Below, in pieces: positions 15,019-23,965 of a DNA stretch of 40,684 nt. The notes under the pieces are model-generated. The model searched no databases and was not told the DNA's origin. It saw nothing but the letters and a program-made list of their open reading frames with translations. The stretch spans positions 1 through 40,684 of the forward strand of contig JAZQNN010000050.1 of the NCBI GenBank assembly GCA_045627365.1, written 5' to 3'. A program made the translations under genes and the position numbers. Origin of the DNA: RGIG5612 sp045627365 (GTDB lineage: Bacteria > Bacillota > Clostridia > Lachnospirales > Lachnospiraceae). Numbering within the stretch: the first letter of the stretch is position 1; the number at the start of each line of letters is the position of its first letter.

Positions 15019-17322
15019 CTATTTTTCGGTCGCCGCGATCGCCCTTAAGATACGCAGCGCGCTTTGTTTAACACATTTTTTCTTCAGTTCACCGCGGCGG
15101 AGTGCCTTGATCAGGGCTACTCTGTCCTTGAAAGAGCCCGGCATAATGAGGTCTCCTCCTGCCATCAGGATCTTCTCCGCGCTTGTCTGGTTCGATGCGG
15201 TCCAGTCCGTCATCACTATTCCGTCATATCCCCATTCGCCCCTTAAAATTTCTGTCAGAAGATGCTTATGTTCTGCCGCGTGCTGACCGTTGATCAGATT
15301 GTATGAAGTCATCAACGAACCCGGATTGCCTTCTCGGATCGCGATCTCAAAGCCTCTGAGGTACACATCCCTGAGAGCTTTCTCACTGACGACGCTGTTG
15401 CTCGTCATTCTGTTTCTTTCCATGTTGTTGCAGGCAAAATGCTTAACGCACGCCATATGACCCGGTATCGCCTGCACTCCGCGCACGGTGGCGGCGGCAC
15501 ATTTGCCGGCAAGAAGCGGATCTTCCGAATAATATTCGAAGTTTCTTCCGCACAGAGGATTCCTCTGTATATTCAGTCCGGGCGCAAGCAGAATCGTCAC
15601 TCCGTAGGCGCTCATTTCTTCGGATATTGCCCTTCCTGCCCTTTCAAGAAGATCCATGTTCCAGGTCTGCGCCATCACGGTCGGTGTCGGAAACGCCACG
15701 ATCGGCTGACGGTATACAGTGCATTTTTCAGGGTCTGCAAATACCATCTTCTTGATCATCGGCGGCAGATAATTCATCATTTTGAATTCCGGCGAAACGA
15801 TCTTATGTTTTCCGTTTTTCGTCACTGCGTAATATGACATCAGTCTGAGTCCGCACGGTCCGTCCGCAAGCTCGATATTATTTATGCCGAGCGCCGGAAA
15901 ATGCTTTGTATGTCCGACTGCCCCCGGTGTATAGACAGGGCGTTTGGCATTGAGGAAACCCTTGCCAACACACAGCTCTGCCATGTCCGATACGCCCATT
16001 TTCTCAATAATTTCCGAAGCGCTCTGGCTTGCCAGGCGATTCCTTCTGGCATCATCCGCGCCGCTTTTCATTTCCCTTGTCAGGTATTCTGCTTTGTCAA
16101 GGTAGATCCTGAGTTTTGCAATGATATTTCTCTGGGAACTTCCGATGTGAAGTACATAGTAGCCCTCAGGAAGAACAAAAGCTCCCGATGCCGGGCTGAA
16201 ACGTGCCATGTCCCAGGTGTCGACTGTTAAGCTCACTACCTGACTGGATGCCGGCTGGATCGTCGGGGTCTTTCTGAATCCGAGCAACTCTCGTGCTTCA
16301 CCGGATGCGCTGTGCACAGGACCGAAATAGACCTGCACGACCTCTTTGCCCGGGAAATTGCCGGTATTGCTGACGCGTACATTGATCCTGATATTTCTCC
16401 CCTGGCGGCTCACCTGAGGCTCGGATATCCTGAAGTTGCCATAGGAAAGCCCGTAACCGAACTCGTACCTCGGTTTCACTCCGACAGCGTCATAAAATCG
16501 GTATCCGACATGGGTTTCTTCTTTGTATTCAACATTCGATGGATCGCCATAGGCAAATTCCTGTCCGCCCGGAACATCACCGTAGCGCATAGGCCATGCC
16601 TGGCTGAGTTTGCCGGAAGGCGAAATCTTGCCGAGCATAATATCGGCAAGTGCCAAAGGACCCGCGCCTCCGGGAAGTCCCACGTAAATGATGCTGTTTA
16701 TTCCGGGGATCTCGTCGACGAACGACATATCGATCGGCCCGCCGGTGTTTATTATCAGAACAAGTTTGGCATATGACTCTGCAAGACGCCTTACAGAACG
16801 CAGCTCTGCCTCAGACAGATAGTAATCGCCCTCGGTCGGAGTCCTGTCTTCTCCTTCGGAGCTTACACGCGAAATAACGTACACTGCCACTTCCGCAGGT
16901 GCTGACTCCACGTTGGTCTTGATGATCTCGGGCTCAACGACATTGGGGTGCCACATAAGCGCATCCATTATCTTGGACTTTGACGGCGGGAAAAGGGCTT
17001 TTCTTACCCTTGCTTCACACTCCGCCTCGGCCGTTTTCACCAGATTGTCGTACCTGTCGAGCCAGGCGTCGGTCACTATTCTGAAACCGCGCATCTTAAG
17101 AGCTTCGCAGATGCTGACAGCTCCGTCATCGTCAACGTCGGAAGAACCGGTCCCTCCATATCTGGTATGTCTGGCTCCGCCCCCGAAAAGCGCAATGCGC
17201 GCCTTCTCTTTGAGCGGAAGAGTGCCGTCGTTTTGCAGCAAAACAATGCCCTCGGCCGCACAGGCCCGGCTTATGTTTCTGTGGCGTTCTATCATCTGAA
17301 GGTTGTCTTCGTTATTTGTCAT
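15019..17322 (-). CDS. Glycoside hydrolase family 3, permuted domain order
   Basis: 767-residue beta-glycosidase, probably a cytosolic beta-glucosidase because there is no signal peptide. The order is reversed from ordinary GH3. It opens with the alpha/beta sandwich domain (AAEGIVLLQNDGTLPL at about 22-37), then a fibronectin-III-like domain (EVVQVYFGP..ELLGF), and the TIM-barrel domain comes last (about 430 on). The barrel has KHFACNN and VMTDW, whose Asp (D706) is the expected nucleophile. This permutation is known from Butyrivibrio and Ruminococcus enzymes. The start ATG at 17322 overlaps the preceding gene by 11 bases; a frame to 17367 is discarded. Substrate linkage cannot be read. Confidence 0.92.
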   Translation of the reverse strand: MTNNEDNLQMIERHRNISRACAAEGIVLLQNDGTLPLKEKARIALFGGGARHTRYGGTGSSDVDDDGAVSICEALKMRGFRIVTDAWLDRYDNLVKTAEAECEARVRKALFPPSKSKIMDALMWHPNVVEPEIIKTNVESAPAEVAVYVISRVSSEGEDRTPTEGDYYLSEAELRSVRRLAESYAKLVLIINTGGPIDMSFVDEIPGINSIIYVGLPGGAGPLALADIMLGKISPSGKLSQAWPMRYGDVPGGQEFAYGDPSNVEYKEETHVGYRFYDAVGVKPRYEFGYGLSYGNFRISEPQVSRQGRNIRINVRVSNTGNFPGKEVVQVYFGPVHSASGEARELLGFRKTPTIQPASSQVVSLTVDTWDMARFSPASGAFVLPEGYYVLHIGSSQRNIIAKLRIYLDKAEYLTREMKSGADDARRNRLASQSASEIIEKMGVSDMAELCVGKGFLNAKRPVYTPGAVGHTKHFPALGINNIELADGPCGLRLMSYYAVTKNGKHKIVSPEFKMMNYLPPMIKKMVFADPEKCTVYRQPIVAFPTPTVMAQTWNMDLLERAGRAISEEMSAYGVTILLAPGLNIQRNPLCGRNFEYYSEDPLLAGKCAAATVRGVQAIPGHMACVKHFACNNMERNRMTSNSVVSEKALRDVYLRGFEIAIREGNPGSLMTSYNLINGQHAAEHKHLLTEILRGEWGYDGIVMTDWTASNQTSAEKILMAGGDLIMPGSFKDRVALIKALRRGELKKKCVKQSALRILRAIAATEK

Positions 17323-17599
17323 TTTCTTTCTGTTCCGTAACTGATGCCTCAGTATTTTCAGGCTCATTCACGATATAGTTCTTGGTCCTTGCGTCCTCAG
17401 CCTGCTTCTTGACCAGCTTGTAGATCCAGCCGATAACGTACATCAGAATAGGTACGATGATCGTGCAGTAAATGCACGCCCTGAACAGATTCGTTGCATT
17501 AGGATTTTTGCTGAGTGCAAAAACAAGCGTCACGATATACAGCGCCAGAAGCAAAACAATACCGATTATTGCCAAAACTCTTTTTACGTTCTTATTCAC
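17312..17599 (-). CDS. Small membrane protein, two helices
   Basis: 95-residue protein of unknown function, not recognised. Two hydrophobic helices lie at about 8-29 and 39-62, with a short polar link, and the C-terminal tail is charged and hydrophilic (about 63-95). It starts with GTG, preceded by GGGGAT. It sits nine bases after copA and overlaps the GH3 start, so it belongs to the same operon. It may be an accessory membrane factor, but nothing shows which neighbour it serves. Confidence 0.7.
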   Translation of the reverse strand: MNKNVKRVLAIIGIVLLLALYIVTLVFALSKNPNATNLFRACIYCTIIVPILMYVIGWIYKLVKKQAEDARTKNYIVNEPENTEASVTEQKENDK

Positions 17600-17608
17600 G
17601 TTTATCCC

Positions 17609-17815
17609 CTACTCTATGCCCAAAAACTTGTATCCGGCATCTTCAACGGTCTTTTGAAGCTCCTCGTCAGTCGGAACTGCGAATTTAACAACAGCTGTGC
17701 CGGTCTCATGGCTGACGATCGCCTCAGCAACTCCGTCAAGCTTCTCGAGCGCTTCCTTAACGCGTCCCGAGCAATGCGGGCACATCATGCCTTCGATCTT
17801 GATTGTCTTCTCCAT
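17609..17815 (-). CDS. copZ: CopZ-like copper chaperone from internal in-frame start
   Basis: The last 68 codons of copA form a complete HMA copper chaperone, starting MEKTIKIEGMMCPHC and ending near GYKFLGIE, the usual CopZ length. A perfect AAGGAGG (17826-17832) lies ten bases before the internal ATG. The same DNA could therefore give both a CopA-CopZ fusion and free CopZ, without a frameshift. This is inferred from the SD and the domain boundary; the alternative is simply a fusion that has kept an ancestral SD. Confidence 0.65.
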   Translation of the reverse strand: MEKTIKIEGMMCPHCSGRVKEALEKLDGVAEAIVSHETGTAVVKFAVPTDEELQKTVEDAGYKFLGIE

Positions 17816-19816
17816 ATAAGTAAAACCTCCTTGTATCTGCGGTGTCTTTTCTATCTTCAGATTAAGTTCATCTGTCAGTTTCTGAATGTCTTCTTCTGAT
17901 ATCCGGCCGCAGCATTTTCTGCCTTCTTTGTAAGGATCAAAAAGATTGAGTCTCAATGCGTTCATTACTACGCAGAAGGACGAGCATGCCATACATGCGG
18001 CGCCGATCATCGGGTTCATCGGTGCCCAGTCAAAGAGTGCCGTGTAAAGTCCCGCCGCAAGCGGAATGCAGATTATATTGTAGATAAATGCCCAGAACAG
18101 ATTCTCTTTTATATTCAGCACAGTTCGTCTGCTCAGGCGTATCGCTGCCGCGACATCCGTTATCCGACTGTTCATCAGCACCACATCGGCGGCATCTATC
18201 GCAATGTCTTTGCCGGCGCCTATTGCCATGCCGGTGTCCGCCGTCTTCAGTGCCGGTGCGTCATTGATGCCGTCTCCCACCATCAGCACGCTGCCTTTGC
18301 TCTGAAGAGCCTTGACGATATCTCCTTTACCGCCCGGCAAAACTCCGGCAACAACATTTTTTATTCCGACCTCGGAAGCTATCTTTTGAGCCCTTTCAGG
18401 CTTATCGCCCGAAAGCATCACGATCTGAAGCCCAAGGTTTTTAAGTTCATCTATTCCGCGTGCACTGTCAGGCTTCACGGTATCGCTTCCGACCTCGCCT
18501 GTAGTAATTGTACCGGTCTTGTCCAGCACGATGATCTCACCCTTGCCGGCCTTCTCAAGTGACGTGGCCGTCTTGAACAGTATTCCGTGCCTTGAGCCAA
18601 GGCCTGACCCCACCATGATCGCGACCGGCGTTGCAAGGCCCAGTGCGCACGGGCAGCTGATCACAAGTACTGATATTGCGCGGTTCAGCACAAACGCCGC
18701 ATCCTTGCCCGCAAACGCCCAGATAAGCGCCGTCACAGCGGCAATTCCTATGACAACAGGCACAAATACTCCCGCCACCTTATCTGCGATCCTCGCGATC
18801 GGTGCCTTGGCCATTTGCGCGTCGCTGACCATCTTGATTATCCTGGAAAGCGTAGTATCCTGACCGATGCCTGTCGCGCGGCAAATGACCTTGCCCGCAA
18901 AAACATCCGTTGCCGTTGATACCTCGCTGCCGGTCTCCTTATCTATAGGCTCGCTCTCGCCTGTCAGTGCAGACTCGTCGATGCGCGCGTTTCCGCTTAT
19001 TACGATGCCGTCAACAGGTATCCTGTCGCCTGCCTCCACAATGAAGACGTCGCCGACTTTGATATCTCCTGCCGGCACTTCTTTCCATTCCTCGCTTGCC
19101 CTATCTATTATGAGTTTCGCATTTTCAGGTGCAAGTTCCATAAGAGACCTGATCGCGTCACTCGTCCGCCCCTTGGAAATACTCTCAAGAAGTTTTCCCA
19201 CGGTTATCAGCGTTACGATCATGGCCGCAGATTCAAAATAAAGGTCAACATGCGCAAAAGGTCCGTTTTTGACAACGCTCCCTATCAGACATACCAGGCT
19301 GTATATAAAGGAGATCCCGCTTCCTAACGCAACGAGCGTATCCATGTTGGGGCCTCCGTGAAAGACTCCCCTGATCCCGTTGATGAAAAAACGACGGTTA
19401 ATAAACATGGCCCCTGCCGCAAGGACTGCCTGCACGATTCCGCCCGCAAGCATGTTTCCTTCCATGAATGCCGGTACCGGCCATCCCCACATGTGGTGTC
19501 CCATCGACACGTACATGAGCACAAGGAGCAGGATGCCGGAAAAAATGAGCCTTTTCACCAGCTTCGGTGTTTCCTTATCTTCGAACGCCTCACGCGCATT
19601 TGCGCTGTAAGCATCTGCCTCTTCAACCGCTGAAGCGCCATACCCTGCAGCAACAACGGCGCCGATTACGCTTTCGCGGTCGGCGCTGCCTTCAACTGTC
19701 ATTGAATTGGTCAATAGGTTAACTGCGACAGACTCTACGCCTGCTACCTTCGAGACGGCTTTTTCCACCCTCGCCTGACAGGCGGCGCAGCTCATACCTG
19801 TTACATTATATTTCAT
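17609..19816 (-). CDS. copA: Cu+ P-type ATPase with fused CopZ domain, missing most of the N domain
   Basis: 735-residue P1B-type copper ATPase. An N-terminal HMA domain (C10-x-x-C13) is followed by the helical core with actuator loop TGES, CPC in the ion-binding helix, and the YN and MxxSS patterns in the last helices that mark Cu+ pumps. Phosphorylation site DKTGT is at D432 and hinge GDGIND at 514-519. These are normally about 190 residues apart; here 82. DKTGTITTGE runs almost directly into DTVKPDSA, so the ATP-binding N domain with its HP motif is absent, in frame. A CopZ-like HMA domain (C679, C682) ends the protein. The start overlaps the deacetylase stop as TGATG. Confidence 0.88.
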   Translation of the reverse strand: MKYNVTGMSCAACQARVEKAVSKVAGVESVAVNLLTNSMTVEGSADRESVIGAVVAAGYGASAVEEADAYSANAREAFEDKETPKLVKRLIFSGILLLVLMYVSMGHHMWGWPVPAFMEGNMLAGGIVQAVLAAGAMFINRRFFINGIRGVFHGGPNMDTLVALGSGISFIYSLVCLIGSVVKNGPFAHVDLYFESAAMIVTLITVGKLLESISKGRTSDAIRSLMELAPENAKLIIDRASEEWKEVPAGDIKVGDVFIVEAGDRIPVDGIVISGNARIDESALTGESEPIDKETGSEVSTATDVFAGKVICRATGIGQDTTLSRIIKMVSDAQMAKAPIARIADKVAGVFVPVVIGIAAVTALIWAFAGKDAAFVLNRAISVLVISCPCALGLATPVAIMVGSGLGSRHGILFKTATSLEKAGKGEIIVLDKTGTITTGEVGSDTVKPDSARGIDELKNLGLQIVMLSGDKPERAQKIASEVGIKNVVAGVLPGGKGDIVKALQSKGSVLMVGDGINDAPALKTADTGMAIGAGKDIAIDAADVVLMNSRITDVAAAIRLSRRTVLNIKENLFWAFIYNIICIPLAAGLYTALFDWAPMNPMIGAACMACSSFCVVMNALRLNLFDPYKEGRKCCGRISEEDIQKLTDELNLKIEKTPQIQGGFTYMEKTIKIEGMMCPHCSGRVKEALEKLDGVAEAIVSHETGTAVVKFAVPTDEELQKTVEDAGYKFLGIE

Positions 19817-21018
19817 CAATACTCAATTACTTTCTTGCCGTGAGTATCACCCAGCCACTCCTTGTCGGCTGCATGTATTACGATCGTATCCGGGTCTCCG
19901 TCGGAGATGTATTTACGGCCATTGGCCAGCTGCTCAAAATTAAACTCGATATCAAAGTCTTCGCCGTTATTGTCATATGCGCGGATCCTCTTGACATACG
20001 TAATATCAAGGCTCTTGCTGAACGGAGAAACTTCTCTTGTCCAGCCGCAGATGAGCGTTGCTTTTGAATGATATGTAAATCCGTTATAAGTTCCGTCGTA
20101 AAGTTTCTTGAATTTCGTATCAGATGTCGCATCCGTCGGCTCACCGAAAGGGAGCGCAACTACATCGATATACTCTCCCGGAACCACCTCTTCGAGGACT
20201 TTGTACATCCTGCCTATCTGCTCGGTGATGGTCTCTTCACTGCAAAGTGACATATTTTCGTGGGTGTATGTATGGTTTCCCAGGTCATATCCGTTATCGA
20301 TCATCCAGTGGCAGATGTCGTCATTATTGGCCGGGTCCTCAAAGAGTGAGCCATTCAGGAAGAACGTAGCGGTAACATTGTAATCCGGGTATTTTTCCTT
20401 CATGTGCTCGAGGATACCAATCGCACTGTAGCGGTCGAATTCCAGATTGCCCTCAGTATCCCTTCCGGTCACGCTTACCTGATCATGCCCGTCGTCAAAT
20501 GTAATGATTATCGGTGAATATCCCGCCTCACAGTAAATATTTCCGTCCAGAAAATCGGTCAGGCGGATCATCCTGTAGCCTTCCCGGTAGAACTTCTCAA
20601 GGTCGGCCTCAAATGCCTCAGCCGTTCTGTTATATCCGTCTACGTCAACATTTCCGCCCGTGTAAGGTGTGTCCGAACTCGGCCTGTTGTAGATTCCGTG
20701 GTACATCATGATCGGGATCGAGTTCAGTTCGTCAACGCCATACTCCTCGTACTCGTCAGCGCTCAGCACTCTTCCTTTTGTCTCAGTCTCCGTCTCGGAC
20801 TCTGTCTCGGTCTCAGATTCAGGCTCTGTCTCTTTGTCCTTTTTCTTATCTTTCTTCTTTTCTTTTTTCGCCTTGGTCTCTTTTTCCGTGGCCTCCTGCT
20901 CGATCGGATTTCCGAAAATGTCAGTCGGCGCATCCTTAGCCGCGCAGGCGCTTGCAATGCACATGCACAGAATCAGTGCAACTACTGCGATAATTGATTT
21001 AAAAATTGAACTTCTCAT
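19816..21018 (-). CDS. Polysaccharide deacetylase lipoprotein
   Basis: 400-residue surface enzyme of the NodB-homology family that removes N- or O-acetyl groups from glycans or peptidoglycan. The N terminus is a lipoprotein signal with the cysteine at C25 (IASAC). Then comes a Lys/Glu and Glu/Thr-rich spacer (about 43-82) that can hold the domain off the membrane. The catalytic domain shows IPIMMYHGI, TFDDGHD (metal/catalytic Asp) and GNHTYTHEN (metal histidines), then LPFGEPT. It overlaps the trkH stop by four bases (ATGA) and is followed by copA at TGATG, so coupling is likely. Confidence 0.9.
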   Translation of the reverse strand: MRSSIFKSIIAVVALILCMCIASACAAKDAPTDIFGNPIEQEATEKETKAKKEKKKDKKKDKETEPESETETESETETETKGRVLSADEYEEYGVDELNSIPIMMYHGIYNRPSSDTPYTGGNVDVDGYNRTAEAFEADLEKFYREGYRMIRLTDFLDGNIYCEAGYSPIIITFDDGHDQVSVTGRDTEGNLEFDRYSAIGILEHMKEKYPDYNVTATFFLNGSLFEDPANNDDICHWMIDNGYDLGNHTYTHENMSLCSEETITEQIGRMYKVLEEVVPGEYIDVVALPFGEPTDATSDTKFKKLYDGTYNGFTYHSKATLICGWTREVSPFSKSLDITYVKRIRAYDNNGEDFDIEFNFEQLANGRKYISDGDPDTIVIHAADKEWLGDTHGKKVIEY

Positions 21019-22502
21019 TGGTGTGAAGCCTTTCTCTTAAGTGTCTTAAAGCCTTTCTTGATCGGGCTTCCAAGCATTGTGAAAAATACAATGATCGGGA
21101 AGATTTCCAGACGTCCGATCAGCATGTCGAGTATGAATACGACTTTGCTGTACCAGGCAAATCCGCTGAATGAACCGCCTGCCGCACCGAATCCGATACC
21201 GTTATTGTTTATGGTCGTATCGACCGCACTGAATGCACTTAAGAAATCCGCTTTCGGATCAAACGAAACGATAAGCAGTGAAGCCGCAGTAAGAATGATC
21301 AGCATGAAGAAATAGAAGAGCACGCCGTTTACTACATCAGTGTTGACTTCCTTCTTGTTCATCTGCACGGCATTCACACTTCTCGGATGGATCATCTTTC
21401 TGATATCACGCTTTATCGCCTTGAATAAGATCACAAGTCTGGAAGTCTTGATGCCGCCTGCCGTTGATCCGGCGCATCCGCCGAAGAACATTACTACAAG
21501 GAACAGCGTCTTTGTAAACCATGGCCAGATGGTGATATCACAGCTGGCAAATCCTGTCGTAGTAACGAGCGATGCGACCATGAACGCGCTGTGGTGGATC
21601 GCTTCGCCGGCGCCTGAAAATGAGCCGTTTGCGCAGGTCGTCCACGCCGTAAGTGCAGTTACTACTACGAAAATGATCGCATACCATCTTACTTCCTCGT
21701 CCCTTAGCGCGCTGAGTGCTCTTCCTGTAGCGACCAGGAAGAACAGGCTGAAGTTGATTCCGGCCAGGAACATGAAAACGGTGGTTACTGTCTGCTGCGC
21801 ATAGGTGATCGCCATCATAGATGTGTTGAGGTATGAAAAGCCTCCTGTAGCCATCGTTGCAAAAGCGACCAGTGTGGAATTGAACAACGGCATCTTAGCT
21901 ATCACAAGCGCTATGATCTGTGCCACTGTGAAGATGATGTATATGAGATAAAGATATTTTGCAGTGGTTGAGATCTTAGGTGAGATCTTCTCGGTGACCG
22001 GTCCCGGGGATTCCGCGCGCATGATGTGAATCGCGGTGCCGGAGCCCGCAACAGGTGAAATCGCCAGCATGAAAACCAGTATTCCCATACCACCGACCCA
22101 GTTGGTCATGCTTCTCCAGAAGAGCATTGAGTGCGAAAGCGCTTCAACGTCGTCAATAGCGGTCGAGCCGGTCGTCGTAAAGCCCGACACGGTTTCAAAG
22201 AGTGCATTAAGATAATTCGGCACGGAGCCGGAAATAACAAAAGGCACTGCAGCGATCGCCGAAAGCACTATCCACGCGGAAGCAACGACTACGAAGCCCT
22301 CCCGTGCGAAAAGCTTCTTGCTTTCCGGCTTCATAAAGAAATAAAGTGCTGCTCCTATAAGAGCACTTCCCAGAATAGTTATCAGGAACCAGATCCAGTC
22401 CCCGTCAGCATACAGGAAATCAATGATCAGAGGCAGAATCATCAGCGCCGCCTCGATCAGCATGATCAGTCCTATGATTTTGAAAATCAGTTTATTGTTC
22501 AT
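21015..22502 (-). CDS. trkH: TrkH/KtrB-type potassium transporter
   Basis: 495-residue membrane protein that forms the K+ conducting pore and needs the TrkA-type gating ring encoded just upstream. The four pore-loop repeats are visible as GFTTTGSTAI, GFSYLNTS, GFASCDITIWP and GIGFGAAGG, each with the glycine that sets selectivity. The helices MMPGM-like start and the AGSTAGGIKTSR element are typical of TrkH. It starts 14 bases after trkA and overlaps the deacetylase. Confidence 0.93.
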   Translation of the reverse strand: MNNKLIFKIIGLIMLIEAALMILPLIIDFLYADGDWIWFLITILGSALIGAALYFFMKPESKKLFAREGFVVVASAWIVLSAIAAVPFVISGSVPNYLNALFETVSGFTTTGSTAIDDVEALSHSMLFWRSMTNWVGGMGILVFMLAISPVAGSGTAIHIMRAESPGPVTEKISPKISTTAKYLYLIYIIFTVAQIIALVIAKMPLFNSTLVAFATMATGGFSYLNTSMMAITYAQQTVTTVFMFLAGINFSLFFLVATGRALSALRDEEVRWYAIIFVVVTALTAWTTCANGSFSGAGEAIHHSAFMVASLVTTTGFASCDITIWPWFTKTLFLVVMFFGGCAGSTAGGIKTSRLVILFKAIKRDIRKMIHPRSVNAVQMNKKEVNTDVVNGVLFYFFMLIILTAASLLIVSFDPKADFLSAFSAVDTTINNNGIGFGAAGGSFSGFAWYSKVVFILDMLIGRLEIFPIIVFFTMLGSPIKKGFKTLKRKASHQ

Positions 22503-22516
22503 ATTTCACGCCCGTC

Positions 22517-23875
22517 TTACATAAAAATATCGGCGAATCCCCTGATTTCGTCCAGAGTCGTTGCAACCAGTACCCTGTCGCCTACCTTCATCTCATCTGA
22601 GCCACCCGGGATGAGTGATTTGCCGTTACGGCTGATAGCCGTGATGATCAGGTTATCCTTGAACTTGATAGACATTAACGGTTCATTAAGATGCGGCATG
22701 TCCTTCTTTATGACAAACTCAAGCACTTCAACGCTGTTATCCATAACATGGCATGAAGACTCAGCCTCGTCATCGATCGTGTTCTGCATAGCGTTAACAT
22801 AGTTCAGGATGTGTTCAGCACCGATATATTTCGGGTTATATACGCTTCCGACATTCAGATTCATGATCATATCATTGAAGTCGGATTTCTTGACTTTGGT
22901 CATTAATTTGCAATTTGGAGCATTTCGTGCAACGAACATTGAGATCATCAGGTTGGTCGAATCATTCTCCGTAGCCGTAACGATGGCTGCAGCGTTCAGG
23001 ATCCCCTCTTCCTCGATAAGCGTCATGTCGGTCGCGTCTCCGCAGATGATCTCCGCTTCGGGAACAAGTGAGTGGATCTCTTTGCAGTTCTCCTCGTGCT
23101 TATCGATAAGCTTGACCTGTACTCCGCTCTGGTCTGCCAGAGTTGCAAGATATCTTCCGAGCTTGCTTCCGCCAACGATCACGATGTCATTGACCGGATC
23201 GGTATCCGAACCTAAGCAGCGCAGGAATTTTCTTGAATTACTTGGGCTTGCCACGAATGAAACCACATCGTCAGCCATAAGTTCACTGCGGCCATTCGGA
23301 ATGAATATCTCTCCCTGACGCTTCACGCCGAATATAAGGACCTTGGCGTTGGCTGCCTTGTCCAGATCAATAAGCTTTTTATTTTCGGCAGCCGAGCCCT
23401 TCTTGACAGTACTTGTAAGCACCTCTACTGTTCCGTTGGCAAATGTCTCCACCTGCCCGGCAGATCTGTATTTAAGAGCCCTGAGGATTTCTCTTGCGGT
23501 TTCAAGTTCCGGATTTACCATCATTGAAAGACCGATATCGTCCTTTACAAGATTGACCGAATCCGCGATATCAACGTTTTTGATTCTGGCGATCGTGTTC
23601 TTGACGCCCATCTTTTTGGCAAGAAAGCACGCGATCAGGTTCTTCTCATCTGATTCCGTGACCGCGATCAGAAGGTCGCTTTCACCGACTCCGGTCTCCT
23701 CAAGAGTACCAACGGAGATAGCGTCTCCGTGAACCGTAAGGACATCAAAGGAATTGACAGCCTGTAAAAGTCTCTCCTCATCTATATCCATTACTGTAAC
23801 GTCGTGGCCTTCCTTGGAAAGCCTCTCTGCCAGCATAAAACCCACTATTCCGCAACCGGCAATACATATTTTCAT
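22517..23875 (-). CDS. trkA: Trk system gating protein, two RCK domains
   Basis: 452-residue cytosolic regulator of TrkH that binds NAD(H)/nucleotides. It is a tandem of RCK-N plus RCK-C: the first Rossmann half begins MKICIAGCGIVGFMLAERL with a complete GxGxxG, and the second begins near NDIVIVGGSKLGRYLA with GxSxxG. Full family length. The ATG at 23875 is preceded by AAGGAG at the right distance; a frame to 23908 is not used. It leads the long operon that includes trkH, the deacetylase, copA, GH3 and hslO. Its promoter sits in a duplicated tRNA-Gly terminator. Confidence 0.94.
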   Translation of the reverse strand: MKICIAGCGIVGFMLAERLSKEGHDVTVMDIDEERLLQAVNSFDVLTVHGDAISVGTLEETGVGESDLLIAVTESDEKNLIACFLAKKMGVKNTIARIKNVDIADSVNLVKDDIGLSMMVNPELETAREILRALKYRSAGQVETFANGTVEVLTSTVKKGSAAENKKLIDLDKAANAKVLIFGVKRQGEIFIPNGRSELMADDVVSFVASPSNSRKFLRCLGSDTDPVNDIVIVGGSKLGRYLATLADQSGVQVKLIDKHEENCKEIHSLVPEAEIICGDATDMTLIEEEGILNAAAIVTATENDSTNLMISMFVARNAPNCKLMTKVKKSDFNDMIMNLNVGSVYNPKYIGAEHILNYVNAMQNTIDDEAESSCHVMDNSVEVLEFVIKKDMPHLNEPLMSIKFKDNLIITAISRNGKSLIPGGSDEMKVGDRVLVATTLDEIRGFADIFM

Positions 23876-23924
23876 CAGTCTGCTCCTTATTAAAACATAC
23901 ACAAACAAGCCTTTAATAAGAAAA

Positions 23925-23954
23925 GGCCTTCCCTGTAATTATACAAGAAAGGCC
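23925..23954 (-). terminator. Hairpin in the trkA-proximal repeat
   Basis: A 13-bp stem (23925-23937, 23942-23954) with two G-U pairs, then a T run on minus. The changes relative to the other copy keep the pairing. It would end dhaKL transcription. Confidence 0.75.
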
Positions 23955-23965
23955 CGTTTAGTCAA
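23938..23965 (-). promoter_or_regulatory. trkA operon promoter inside the hairpin
   Basis: TTGACT (23960-23965), 16 bases, TATAAT (23938-23943). The start site falls in the 3' arm of the hairpin, so the new RNA does not form the terminator. Confidence 0.7.

Noticed and set aside
17820..17900. Programmed frameshift in copA to make CopZ
   Set aside because: The CopZ part is already in frame, and no slippery heptamer with a following stop is needed; internal initiation explains it better.
20770..20890. Glu/Thr and Lys repeats in the deacetylase as a phase-variable tract
   Set aside because: The hexameric repeats are imperfect and in frame; changes would alter spacer length but not switch the gene off.
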